This document shows, piece by piece, positions 34,077 through 45,678 of a stretch of 64,000 nucleotides of DNA. The stretch comes from Tanypteryx hageni (Eukaryota; Arthropoda; Insecta; Odonata; Petaluridae): NCBI GenBank assembly GCA_028673005.1, contig CM054113.1, positions 213,271,504 through 213,335,503 of the forward strand, read 5' to 3'. Within the stretch, counting starts at the first letter, position 1, and each line of letters starts with the position of its first letter. A model generated the notes under the pieces. It saw nothing but the letters and a program-made list of their open reading frames with translations. It was not told the origin of the DNA and ran no database searches. Both the position numbers and the translations under genes were made by a program.

Positions 34077-36905
34077 ATACTACGCCATATGTTAGTTATT
34101 TAGGTAAACACTTAATACTGTTCCATACTGTTGTACATAATTTCATGAAGAGAGCAACAATACAGCTGCTCTTAGCGAGAAAAATTTTCTCTGCATGACA
34201 GATTATATTGGTAAATTATGAACCTGCCGTCATAGCGATGAATTATTTTTTAATTAATTAATCTCGCTCAAATAGTTCAATTCTATTCGTTTATTAGGAA
34301 TTTTATACGATTTATTTCGAGGGTAACAATTTTTACCCTATATGTCTATGCCTTTCGTAGAGATTCAGAAATCGTCATTATGTATTGCGGAATCCATTGT
34401 CTGCTCCGCTTATTAGTAATCTATATTATGAATGTTTACTCGCGCATCGAAGCTTATAAAACCCACACAGGATTACAAGACGTTTACTCTTCGGCATTCG
34501 CTTCGAATATCCTTCAGAATGCAGCATTGGTCCCGCACATTGCGTAGGATATACATGTCTCTCTCTTCTGTTGCCGATTTAATCTCAAGTGTCGTAATGA
34601 TCCTCGTCCTCGAGAAAAAATCGCGGCAAACACACGAGCCGAGATAGGCATTCCAGGAAGATCGGTGTCTCATCGAGCGTTACGCGTTTGTTATCGTGTG
34701 CACGGACGAGAATCGTTGCGTAGCGCCAAGTCCGTCGTAGATCTCTTTACGGAGGAGGATGGGCGTGGCACCCATTCGTCGGATTAATGTCCGCGACTCT
34801 CCTTCCTCCGTTCCCCTCCCACCCTTCGCCACCGATCAAAAGGATTCGCCGGCCACGCGAACGGACCAAGGTTGAGCCAAGTGTCTAGTTACCGCAGCTG
34901 TCGTAACGATGACGAGACGCTCCGTCGTGACGTCAGATTCGCCTCATGTGGTCGCGTGATGTTAGCATTCCTCGCGAGGGCGAGTCGATGCGATGAACCG
35001 CGTGTCGTGCCAGAGGAAGGATAATGGAGTGGATTGGGGGGAGGAGCGCAGTGCGCTGCTGGACGATGGTCGGAGGAATGATTTTTTGAAGGATCCTTGG
35101 GTCAATTCCCACACGCGGTCGCGTGACATAACGCGCGCCTTCTTTTTTTTATCCCGACCGCGAGGGTAGTCGGTGCGCATTCTTGAAATTACGTTCTGCT
35201 TCCTCGTGGGTTGGAAAAAAGCGGCGAATTCTTGCGGATTTGCCGTTCGAGTAATGGCGTTTTTTATAATTTATGGTAAAGCTCAAAATGGCAGAATTCT
35301 TCGCTAAGTCGCGCTGATGACATCAATATAACCCTTTATCTCAATTAAATTAGGTTTCTCTTATGGACATTGAATTTTATTATAGATTTTATTGGAAATG
35401 TGTCTGCGTTAATAATTTAGTAAAATCGCTATGCTACCACAAAGGCGTGGGAGTTTATCGGTTAAGAAGTGTGTTTGATTTTATTAAAAAGCAGGTGCTA
35501 TATAATTCTTTCATAATTAGAAATTTAGGACGAATTCAAAAACTGCAACAACAGGTTATCCTGTTATTTTAATGCTATCAATTTTGGAGTTATGACTATG
35601 CAAAATTCAGCGTCTTCTTTTGTGAATTATATTTTAATGAATTAGATTTGAAAAATGATTGGCGTTAAGTTAAATAAAAATACCATCAAATAGAGCGAGT
35701 ACATTTATCAATGTTAAATCATATTGTTAAATATTAAAAATTTTGCATGAGCCTCACTGGAGCTTACCGCGGCTAACTATACAGGGTCAAGAGCTTGTGT
35801 ATAAAATGTCAGCTTTTGGATAGACGTGATTGATGTGAATATACCTGTAAATTAATTTATTAAGGTATTTAGGTAGATTTAATAAAAAGAGCGAGTCTTA
35901 AAAAATATCGAATAGAACAAAGTGCACGGAGATTTTTTGAGGTGTCAGAGGATATGCCTCATAACGGAAGCCTCTCCGCCCTATGCAGGAAATAGCGGCG
36001 AGAGAGAAAAAAATGCTGTAACCCACTTGAATTCAAACATTGCATCGATAGGTGAGTTCGCCCGTACGTTTATTCCGTATGAGTCAACCTATGTGTTCAA
36101 GTCATTTCCGAGGGGTTTTCCGATTGTTCAAGGTGACATTTTCCTCGATTTCGTCGCTCGGATAACCGCAGGAAGTTCTGTGATTCATTGCGCGCCTCGC
36201 GGCGAGTCAAAGCGTGCTCTGGTGCTTCTTATTAGGCGAAGAGGGAATCGCCGTCTTAAAATCATTGCAATCGTTGTCGTGATTAGAGAAACGCGATACG
36301 AAAATAAATGACTAAGTGACCTATCCCTTCTGAGAGGAAATCGCGATGCGAGCTCGAACGCGGGATATTCCTCATTATAAAAGTATAGTTGTCAGTTCGC
36401 GATAAACGAGTAACCGTCATAAAAGGAGATAAAATGATATCGACGCGAATTTTATTAACCTGCCTTGAGTGTGAGGACTGAAGTCGTTTAAGTTGCAGTC
36501 ATTGTCAATCTTGTGTTATTCGGCAAATTCGTCTGAAAACTGTTCGTCTACTATAATTACTACTATCCGTTGTATGTGCTATGGGCGCTATGCGGCTTTT
36601 GGGCATTCATGCTCTGGCTAAATAATTTAATTATAAATAAATAATTATAACAATGAAAATTGTTTGAGATATTAATAAATCCCAAACAATAATTTTCATA
36701 TTCAGCTTAATTTAGCGCGCTAAACAAATAGAAAATATATTTTTGTCAAAAAAGGATATAACTTAACTGCTATAAATTTATTTTCTCTCTGTAAGTACAT
36801 TGTTATAGGTTTCCCAAAGAGATCTTCCCATTTAAAAGAATTTTTTTATTAATGTTAGAGTAAGTTCCAAGTTATTCCTACAACACTCACCGAGGACTTT
36901 ACGTT
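34077..36905. other. TE-poor sequence; no gene recognised
   Basis: 34,640-35,190 is GC/CpG-rich for this window and includes a palindromic TGACGTCA at 34,928-34,935. A 129-codon plus frame at 35,922-36,311 has no recognisable domain or flanking splice sites. No element ends found. Confidence 0.4.
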
Positions 36906-36908
36906 ATA

Positions 36909-37660
36909 CAGGGTGATCATTTTAAATGAGAAACCATGACAATTTTAATAACTTCGAGTAAAAGAGTGCTCGAGACATGAAATTTAGAAATAACAACCTT
37001 TATTGTCTGACATTACTTACATTGTCACAAATAATGTTGAAAATGACAACCAGCATGTTGCATATATAATTGATCACGAAGAAGCATGTTCGAAGACTGC
37101 CTGCAACGTGATGAGTGTGATGTTGGAAATGATGTGGGATATGTTGATTTTCAATTCATCCAGAGTGCATGGATTGTTGTTGTAGGCAACGTCTTTGATA
37201 AAGATAAAGAGGTCTAACAGCGACAAATCTGGCGATCATGGTGGCTCTCACTAACCTATACTAAATGGTCCTCAGTCAGAACAGTCGACGGGTGAACACC
37301 ACTCACAACGTTCACGTTTCCAGTCTCCCTGAACATTTTCACAAGATAGATAAGATAAGATAGATTTCGTTGGTGCCTTACAATCAACATCGAAATTGCC
37401 GACAGAAATCACCCAGAGTAGTTTTAAACGACTATGATTTGAGGTAACGTTCCGCCATAAACGCTCGCTCCTCTACATTGAACGTCATGTTTGTTTATTG
37501 CTTGCATTGTGCATGCGCATTCGTAGTGCCGCAGGCTGTAGACAAATGGCGACATCATGCAGACAATAAAGATTGTTTCTTCTAAGTTTCATGTCTCTAA
37601 CACTCTTTTACTCGAAGTTATTAAATTTTCTGTGGGTTCTCATTTAAAATGATCACCCTA
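36909..37660 (-). mobile_element. mariner-like element, internally deleted, about 105-bp TIRs
   Basis: Terminal inverted repeats of about 105 bp start CAGGGTGATCATTTTAAATG (left) and TAGGGTGATCATTTTAAATG (complement of right), and include TTTAATAACTTCGAGTAAAA on both sides. TA duplications are at 36,907-36,908 and 37,661-37,662. The minus strand encodes pieces of the transposase N and C termini. The 752-bp size against about 1.3 kb for full mariners shows a central deletion that removes most of the catalytic core. Confidence 0.88.
37060..37488 (-). pseudogene. mariner transposase, N- and C-terminal remnants
   Basis: From ATG at 37,488 the minus frame reads MTFNVEERAFMAERYLKS, then a stop, then a broken helix-turn-helix region (TLGDFCRQF and, after frame changes, KCSGRLET). 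After the deletion the C-terminal part appears near 37,235-37,070: PP-stop-SPDLSLLDLFIF, KDVAYNNNPCTLDELKINIS and TLQAVFEHASS. SPDL-x-x-LD-x-F is the conserved block around the third catalytic Asp of mariner-family transposases. The first two catalytic Asp regions are missing. Confidence 0.8.
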
Positions 37661-37662
37661 TA

Positions 37663-38809
37663 ATGTAAAAAAATTAAATTGTTTAAAACATTCGAAGGGA
37701 CGTTGATGCAGTCTATTACGACATTTGAAGACATGACAGCTTCTTTATTTATACTAATAACAGAATATTGACTAATTATTGTGTAGGATTTTATACTTCT
37801 AATGTCCGTGAAAGTGCCTACTTCAGATCCTACCGCATAACATAAGGTTAATTAATAACAGTCAAAGTTTCCTTAAAATGGGCTTCATTAATCTTAATCA
37901 GGGATGCAGTGGACAGATCGTTCTAGTGCGCCTGAATTAAAGCCTTAGCGTGGAATATGCTCATCTGATGTCGACATAAATCAAGGATAGCATTCTTGAT
38001 TGCTCGAGAAAGAAATTGTACTTTTTATCCCTCGCCCTTCAAACCACCTTTGTGTTGGCGTCGCATCAACTCTCAATCGTTATCCCACCGGCTTCATTAC
38101 TATCGTATAATTTACAATATCTAATTTCTTGCTGGCTATGACAATTGCGCTTTGTAGATATTTTTTCCCGTAACAGTTTTCTGGAGAAATAAATAATTTA
38201 TGCTGTGATTTATTTATAATTACACTTCACGGCATTCGATATCGCTAATCAGTGATCAGATTTAGAATCGGCGACAGTTGAATTATCGTTGGGAAGCAGA
38301 CCTGGTTTTCTCAACCATCTCATGGCGAATTAAGTCGATTTGCTCATTAATACAGTTTTAGCCTTGAGGTGAGCTCTGTTATTCCTTTTCTGAAAGTCTT
38401 CAAAGGATTAGTAAACTGCGTACCAACCTTTCGATTTGAAGACATTTGGAAGTGTCTTGCGATGAGAAAAATTTATTCTTTTTATTCGATGTAATTATTG
38501 TATACTTATAAAACGACTTTTATAACTACTTCGTGAGACATTTACGCCTTTATCTGATGCTTTTTGATTTAGACATTGACATAGAAATCAGCAAGAAAAA
38601 AGTTGTTTATTTTCTACGCAAGTGTTAATTATGGATTTCTACAAAGTTACGGCTCATTTTATTAACTTCATTAGCAAGCATTCTTAGAAGAGAACAAAGA
38701 GGAACAAAATTCACCAGCCGAGAAGGTTTCACAACCGATTTTATAATTTCGGAAATCAGCCAGTTGCGCAACGAAGGAAGATTGTTTATTTTCGCGGTAT
38801 CTCCGATTT
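37663..38809. other. no gene recognised
   Basis: AT-rich, no recognisable element or coding motif. Confidence 0.45.
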
Positions 38810-38817
38810 CCTTAAAC

Positions 38818-39107
38818 CTGGGGTCACCAAACTTTTTACTGAAAGGGCCGCATGAGGCTTCATGATCCACTGTGCGGGCCACATACAGCATTTCAAATGA
38901 CTGATCGGACCGTATAATAATTTCAAAGAACAAGTTTTGAGAATTTTTTCGATTCTGTAATATGTAATTCGCATATATTAAAAGTAGATTTCTCCCAAAT
39001 ACTTGGAAAATGTCGTTTAGATATCATAAATGATATCTAATGAATACTCTTGCTGATAAAGCGGGCCGGATCAAATCACTGCGAGGGCCGTAGTTTGGGG
39101 ACCCCTG
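38818..39107. mobile_element. hAT MITE, 290 bp, 8-bp target duplication
   Basis: The left end CTGGGGTCACCAAACTTTTT and right end GTAGTTTGGGGACCCCTG are inverted repeats. Flanks are CCTTAAAC (38,810-38,817) and CCTCAAAC (39,108-39,115), 7/8. The interior GGGCCGCAT and GCGGGCC strings match the 13.3-kb family. Overlapping minus frames are incidental. Confidence 0.88.
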
Positions 39108-39115
39108 CCTCAAAC

Positions 39116-41390
39116 ATTCGCGAATCCCCCGAGGCTCTCGGTTGCGGTTCCTTTCTCGCACAGTGACTCATCGCCGCCGCGCATTCGGAGAATAGTTTTT
39201 TTCTTTGCGCCAACCGGAAGGGTCGGGATGAACTGTCGTTTATGGAAGTGCACAAAAAAGAGGAGGATGGATTCTCCCGAATGTCTCTTACAGCGTCGCC
39301 CACTCGCGTCACACGTAGATCGTTTTAGGCGCATCATCAGCACCGGATGACTCTTTTTGGCTCCTTAAACCATTAAACGCCCAAACAATAGTTTTCTTCA
39401 TCATTAAAATTTGAATGATTTAGCTTTTTAAGGCACCAGAGGTGTAAATTTTGAAGTGTGGACCTTCCATTGAATGAATTGAATGACGAATCAGCTATTT
39501 GGAAGGGAAAACACGGGATTCAAGCTGAAACGCAAAAGCAGGTATCTTCAAGTGAGGACGCTGTACTCTAATGGATTAACCACGCCCCCAGAAAAGTGCT
39601 CTTATTCAGAACTTGTGACAGTGCGAACCAGACTCTCCTCCTCCTCCACATCTGTTGATGTGATAAAGCATTTTGAGCGTTTCGTGCATAGGAACGCGAG
39701 AGTTCCGTGTGCGAGGCACGAGGTTGGACGGTTGGTTGGTTATCCTGCTAGTGCGAGGGCGGATTCTGGTGAGCTCTCGCCTGATAAGCGATCGCCGCTC
39801 CACCACTTCGGGGTTTTTCTTTATTTCTGGGAATCTACCTATATCGAAATTCGGCGATATTCGTCATAGTAACGCGAAGGAATTTCTTCTAGAACCTCGT
39901 AAATGCTGCGTTATTTATGCAGGAAAAGTTCTGCGATGAGTTTTTCCATTAAAATTAAAGTTTTTTATTTCAGTGGAGATAATTTCTAAACTTGAATGGA
40001 AAATCGCATTTTATGAATACTCTGGAATACAACACTACAAATGTTTTGTAGTCTGGTAAATTTCGCGATATTTCTTGTTGCTTAGGCGCGGCTGTGGTTG
40101 CAAGGGTGACAATGCCCAAAAATAAAAATCCTAAATCTTCACTAAAGGCATAGAAAACATCGTAAATGGATCATGGGTGCTCAAAAAATGAATCTCGCTA
40201 ACCTTCTCGCACCCTCGTTGTCATATTTGATACCTAAATTCCAAATTGATTTTTACAAGCTGATTCCGATCATATACGAAACGATACTTTAAAGTCATAA
40301 TTTCATAGTTACCAGGATGGTTATGTGAGTCATTTTCCACCATATATCAAAATGCAATAATTAATTTAATTTATTCTTAGGGCAGAGGGCGTTAGCGCGT
40401 TCACAACAATTGAGTAGATAAAATTAAAACTCGTATACACGCTCATAGTGATCAAAGGGTTACGCACGAAATATGAAATAGCTATCATATTTGGAGATGC
40501 TACGCAATGGGTGTTAGAGATAATTTATTCATAATTTATGTTATACCATTCTTTGGAAGAATTAAGTTTTGGAATCCATTTGTTTCGAGTTTTCAGTAAG
40601 AAGCAGAGAAAAATTGGAAATCAGCAAAACACATTTCGAGTTTTTAAAAATCTTCTAATGCAATAATAATTTCCCTCCAACCCCCTTGCAGGGTAGCCGA
40701 CAACGTCGGCAGGATAATGCAGAAGTGGCGTATTTTTTATTGCGCTGAGAACGCGGTAAATCATTGTTTGTCAAACTAGTCATCCGAACGCTTTGTGACG
40801 GCCTCACGACCGCGTGTTCGTGTATCGCAAGGAATCGGTCGGACAATGGAACCGAAAGAATGGTATAACTTCATCCGGTTCCCTTTGTGCGCTCTTAAAT
40901 CTTAGAGGCATTTAGAAATACAGCGGAATTATACGAACGAGAGATAAAAGCGAGCGGCTTTTCCGCCATTACCCTCGTTATCTCGCGTTTTCCACCTGTT
41001 GGTTGCGTGGGAAAGGAGCCGCTCTTACACACGCTCCTCTCGCTCTCGCACGCTACCCTCCTCATTCCGTGAACGAGATTCGCTATCGCGCAAGAAACCA
41101 GTCTCCTTCCCTTTCCCACATCCCCTCCAGCTTTTTCCCCCTCCCTCCTCTCTCTCTCTCTCGATCCAAGCCTCGTGTCTCCTTTTAAAGAGATGAATCG
41201 CCTAATCCGGAGGTTGGCGAGGGTCTCCGGATAGAATGCGCGGCTGCATTGGAATTATACCCTGTTTTTTTACCAGCAAGAGTTGCTATGCGTAAGGAAT
41301 GCACCTCGCCGTGGTCGCGCAGCAATAGCCTAAGGGCACACGGGGCGAATCCCGAGGGTCTGCACTTCAGGGTGGAGGAGGAGACAAGAG
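39116..41390. other. no gene recognised
   Basis: A 128-codon plus frame at 39,483-39,869 and its antisense neighbour have no recognisable domain. A CT-rich tract runs through about 41,040-41,170. No element ends seen. Confidence 0.4.
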
Positions 41391-41391
41391 A

Positions 41392-41715
41392 AGGAATGCG
41401 TTACGCCTTACGCCGCTAATAGAAAATTTGAAATGGGCGTCGTTAGAAGAACGAAGACTACAGGCCAGACTTAAGGTCTCAGAAAAGTATATGTCGGGGG
41501 AGCTATCGAAAGAGGTTATAGATCTTATCAAGTGTCCAACATATTTCGGAAGGGAGGATTATGAGGATAAGATTCGCGAAATCTATTGTAAAACGGAGCG
41601 ACACAAGGGATCGTTTGCCCTCGGACGATTAGGGATTATAATAGAAAAATATGAATGGGACTTGCTAGGGACATGTTTGGTGCAATGCGCCCGTTGCCAT
41701 CCACCATTAACGTGA
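41392..41715 (+). pseudogene. non-LTR retrotransposon ORF2 C-terminal fragment
   Basis: The plus frame reads RNALRLTPLIENLKWASLEE, continues RRLQARLKVSEKYMSGEL, then DLIKCPTYFGREDYEDKIRE and IYCKTERHKGSFALGRL. The order LxWxSLExRRxxARL-(x)n-LIxxPTYxxRxDxxxKIREIYxxTxRxxxSF is that found at the extreme C terminus of many arthropod Jockey/CR1/RTE-like ORF2 proteins, after the polymerase. No ATG is needed, since the frame is open upstream of an apparent TTG. The polymerase is absent, so it is a 5'-truncated insertion. It lies about 2.7 kb left of the HOPX-like gene, on the opposite strand. Confidence 0.75.
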
Positions 41716-41794
41716 ATTTCAGGGTATAATGTAGCTGTAGATGCAAAGGACTTAAAAAATCTAACTCCTGCGGCTCAAGCAGCCCTAGCTACGC

Positions 41795-42012
41795 CGTTCT
41801 CCTCCCCTCTCGCTCTCCTCCCCTCTCGCTCTCCGCCCCTCTCGCTCTAAGCCCCTCTCGCTCTCCGCCCCTCTCGCTCTCCGCCCCTCTCGCTCTCCGC
41901 CCCTCTCGCTCTCTGCCCCTCTCGCTCTCTGCCCCTCCGCTCTCTGCTCTTCTCGCTCTCTGCTCCTCTCGCTCTCCGCCCCTCTCGCTCTCCGCCCCTC
42001 TCGCTCTCCGTG
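41795..42012. repeat. 16-bp minisatellite, about 13 copies
   Basis: The unit CCCCTCTCGCTCTCCG repeats with minor variants (CTAAG, CTCTG) from 41,795 to about 42,012. It creates long spurious minus frames of RARGAESERGGERE type. Confidence 0.95.
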
Positions 42013-42019
42013 CGCACCT

Positions 42020-43026
42020 CGCTGCCTTATCATTACGGCGACAGTTTTCCTTGCAGGAGGTGCTGCCACTTCTCCATTTCGCACTCTTTCCAAAACTCTT
42101 AAAGAGAAATAAAGAAAACTTCGTCTCGCTCAAACTCTTTCTTGCTTTTCTTCGTAACAGGCCCGCCAACGGCTGTTGTCCCAACGTACGACCTTCAACG
42201 TCATACAACCTTGCTTCGGACCTCCTCCTCCACCTCCTTACACCTCTTTTATCCCCGTCTCCCCTCCCACTTTTTCCTGCATGCGCGACTAAACACGCCC
42301 CCCGGCCTCCTAAGAGATGTAGTCAGTTTTTCCGCGGAAATCGGTGACGAGCCGAGCAACGCCTGGAATGTCCAGCGAGGAGGAATTGTCGCGGGTTGGT
42401 GGGGAAGAGGAGGGGGGCAGAGGGAGAAGGGGGAGTGGTGGGCAAGCACGGGAGGCACGGGCCTAAAAAGATCGTCCCCAGCTTCCTTGTATTAGTGCGC
42501 GTCTTCCGATCCTTATAAGGAGTCACCACAGGATGTCACTCCGTGTGCCTCGTAGAGACCCTTTGGCGCGCTCTCTTTTATCTTCGGTTTTTCTTAAAGA
42601 CGACAGAGGGAGGAAAAGAGAGGGGAAGGGTGGAGAGAATGAAAAACGGCACAAAAGCTACTTAGTGGAACTCTTTTTATTATCATTCTTATTGCGATCA
42701 AGTACACGATACAGTGTTCAAGGGACGGTGCTTAAACTAACATAAAATATATGAAAACCTTCGTAAAAAATAGATACACGTTCCAAAAAATATTTGTTGC
42801 ATATTTACAATAACATTACATTAATAGCACATTGACTCGGACGACAGTGCACGTATAATTAATTCTTGCCTTTGTACTCTTCCATGTGTCGTAGGAAAAA
42901 CAAATGAGCTTAAAGCTATACCGCGATATGTGAGAACCAAAGAATAAACTATGCTCTCTTTATGTTGAGAAAAAGTTTTTCTGTTTTCTCTAGAGAAAAA
43001 TCATATCTTTAGATTAAAATAAAACG
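42020..43026. other. no gene recognised
   Basis: Pyrimidine-rich and G-rich low-complexity stretches (42,230-42,300; 42,405-42,440). Overlapping frames on both strands reflect composition, not genes. Confidence 0.45.
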
Positions 43027-43028
43027 TG

Positions 43029-43091
<63 letters not shown>

Positions 43092-43112
43092 ATATATATA
43101 TATTTATATATA
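43027..43112. repeat. (AT)n / (TATG) microsatellite
   Basis: A long TA dinucleotide run, interrupted once by GTATGTA near 43,084. Confidence 0.97.
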
Positions 43113-43720
43113 GAATCGTAGTTTCATTAAGACATTGTCGAAAATATAATTTAACTTATATGCTTTGGTCTTATAAAGAAAAATAATTAATTATAGCTAT
43201 TATCTTTAAATAATTTCGTGGCAAGATTTAAATCATGCAGCATATTCGACACTGATGCGTCGAATGCGAAAACTTTGCATTCCGTTCGATTTTTCTCAAT
43301 GTGTTCGATTGTCAAAACGCCAAGCTAGGAACGGCAAGTTGAATAACTACGTCACTTACCAGCGTTTTTTAGCAATTCTATAAAAATAAATTCATAAATA
43401 GAAGAAAATATCTCTATAAGAATTTATATTATTCATACATTCTTTAAATAATGCTTATATATATGAAATTAGTTATGAACTGACTGAAATACAAGATCTA
43501 ATGTTTATTTTTATTTCCGATGGATGTACTGCGTTCGCTTCAAAACATTTTACTCGCATGGTGGAAGCAAATCAAAATTTATTACGCCGTCAAAACATTT
43601 CGGCGGAACCAATAAGATTTCCCAATTTGCGACGTCCAGATTGAATTTTACGAGCGAGCAATTCCGATGGCCTTTTCCGCCGCATGAAATCTTTCAACAA
43701 TTTCAAGGTCGGATCACGAT

Positions 43721-44400
43721 TTTATTTTCATCCGTGCAAACGGTTTCGAGCAAAGTTCTTTTTATTCCGCGTTACCGAACTACCCGGAGCCACATCGAAG
43801 CATTGAATAAAAAGCTTCAAGACTTTCGTCCGCCCTTCAAACGGCCTTGAAAAAAAATCTTTCAGACCGGGAAGTCAGTTTAAATTTTGTTACCTAAAGC
43901 CACGGCACAAGAATAGCGGCAAAAGTCACGTTTTTTCAATACGAGGAAGTGTTTCGTTACGTTTAATATAAAAAAATGTGGCGAGTTACGCAACACCAAG
44001 AGAAAAAAGAAGGCGTTTATGCGTTTTCTCTTTGTCAAAAGCGGAGAATGCTTTCAACGATCCGTCCTTTCGCCGCCCTCTCTTCTGATTAGCGACCTCG
44101 TAATAAGCTCCGGGCTCCGCCACACGTCCGCATCAAATCACTGCGGGCGGCGATAGAGGACAATGCGGCGGATGGGCGCAGCACACGATGCTCGAGTGCA
44201 ACCGACTCGATGATGGTGATGATGAGAGGACGGAAATGCTTCAGATTGGATGTTTGATGGCTTCGGCCGGTGGCGACGACTTGGCCGCTGGCTTCAGGGA
44301 CTCGGATATTCGTCCCCGACTGCTGCTTGATGACCGGGGTGCAGTCCCCTATTCCCCTTTCCCTATACCCTCCATACCCCCTGCCCCCTTAAAAACCACT
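43721..44400 (-). other. probable 3' UTR of the HOPX-like gene
   Basis: The stretch follows the stop codon at 44,401-44,403 on the minus strand. Minus-strand poly(A)-signal candidates are ATTAAA at 43,962-43,967 and AATAAA at 43,761-43,766 and 43,721-43,726. The true cleavage site cannot be fixed without transcript data. The plus frame at 44,188-44,511 is antisense to this and to exon 2 and is not supported. Confidence 0.4.
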
Positions 44401-44475
44401 TTAGCAGATGCGTCCCCCTGCCCTGGCCAGCCCTTGGTCCCTCCTCCACTCGGCCAAGCGACGCGTGAACCATGC
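44401..44475 (-). CDS. HOPX-like homeodomain protein, coding exon 2 (C-terminal 24 residues)
   Basis: After a polypyrimidine tract and acceptor (CCTTTTCCCGTTTCTCAG, AG at 44,477-44,476), the minus strand reads AWFTRRLAEWRR, then DQGLARAGGRIC and TAA at 44,403-44,401. This completes homeodomain helix 3 begun in exon 1 (joined in phase 0, residues 87-110). W88 and F89 are homeodomain positions 48 and 49. The next positions are T50, R51, R52 and L53, so the near-invariant Asn51 and the usual Arg53 are missing. The W-F-x-x-R-L-A-x-W-R-R-x-x-G-L pattern, ending about a dozen residues later, is specifically that of HOPX. The exon is too short to show up as a long open frame. Confidence 0.82.
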   Translation of the reverse strand, partial: AWFTRRLAEWRRDQGLARAGGRIC

Positions 44476-45678
44476 CTGAGAAACGGGAAAAGGTCAATCA
44501 GACACAAGTGACTCCTTAAAATGCTTGCTTGGTGCGTCCTGTTGCTTACAGGAGAGATAGGGAGATGGAATGGGGGAGAGGAGGGTTCGTTTGGAACTGG
44601 ACCTGCGCTAACGACGACATAGAAGGAAAGGCTTGGTTAGTACGCGGTAATTTATGAAGGTTAAAACACTTTTTTGATAAGTGCATGTATTTAAATTGAG
44701 ATTTTATATGAAAGTAGGTTTGCATTGATAGGTTATTTCAGCATTTCGAAAATTTTCACGTTATCAACTTAGTTGCTATTGGTACAGCAAAAATTCTCGC
44801 CTTTATCGCGTGGAAGATAAAATCGATAGCGCTAAGCTATCAAAAAGTAGCTATGTTCATATGGTACGGTGCAGAGAACAAGGAAGTTATTAATGGGACC
44901 ATAATCAACGTTAAAGATCATATCTTGGGCTTGACGAAATATAGAAGGGGAACTGTATTTATTTTGTTTTAACTTCTTTGAAGGTTTAAATTTAGAATAG
45001 CTAACGCGGCAGATAGCCAACGGAACAAAAATGCCCATTCATTGAGGGAAATCATGTAGGATTATTTTTAACAATCACACCTTGCAAAATGGAAAGTATG
45101 TTCTTCCCGTATACCATAAGCGTATACCATATTAGACAAGCCCAATAGAGATAAAAAGAAAAATTCTGATTTCGAACCCGGGTATGTTATTCTACCTAAC
45201 TAGCCCTCCTCGCCAGAAAAAAAAACAAATTTTGGAGAGTGGAGAATCGGCAGAGAATTTTTTCCATTGAGGGGGGCAAAACCCTCAGTCAGCTAAAAGC
45301 GTGTGCAGTGTTGCGACTGCACCCATCCAGTCGACCCCACCATAAAGCGCTCAACTTAATTAATATTATTAATATTAATTTTTCTTTCATTTCGACAATG
45401 CACTTGTTTAAATTTATCGTTTTATAATGTGGTGAATGATACATATTTTTTTTATTTTCGGTGGGCAATCCGAGGGGGGAAATCCCTCCCCTGCGGACGC
45501 CCATGGCGTCATCCAAGCATGCGAAACACAAAGGTCAGATTTCAGATCGAGACAAGACTCTTCCCTCGAATCTCCCTCGTATTCTTCCAATTTTATGTTT
45601 CATTCTCTCGAAGCAATGACAATGGCTGGTTCGCCTGCAAATGCGCGACACGGTGGAGTGCTCCTGAATCAGACTCAC
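44476..45678 (-). other. intron of the HOPX-like gene, 1,203 nt
   Basis: It has donor GTGAGT (45,678-45,673) and acceptor TTTCTCAG. It falls between homeodomain positions 46 and 47, a classical homeobox intron site and, as I recall it, where vertebrate HOPX is split. It contains a SINE fragment near 45.15-45.23 kb. A rival acceptor at about 44,602 leads to VQFQTNPP and lacks Trp48, so I rejected it. Confidence 0.78.
45150..45232 (-). repeat. tRNA-like SINE fragment inside the intron
   Basis: The minus strand reads GGCTAGTTAGGTAGAATAAC, then ACCCGGGTTCGAAATCAGAA and TTTTTC. The box B and the following CAGAATTTTTC match the SINE at 33.79 kb (CAGAATTTTTTCTG). It is a decayed copy with the same orientation as the host gene. 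Confidence 0.6.

Noticed and set aside
41785..42208. Long Arg/Glu/Ala-repeat minus frames
   Set aside because: Produced by the 16-bp minisatellite; no independent coding evidence.
44551..44602. Alternative second exon for the HOPX-like gene (AG then VQFQTNPP)
   Set aside because: It keeps a homeodomain-like V-x-F spacing but lacks Trp48 and has no helix-3 basic residues. The acceptor at 44,476 gives a full HOPX-like helix instead.
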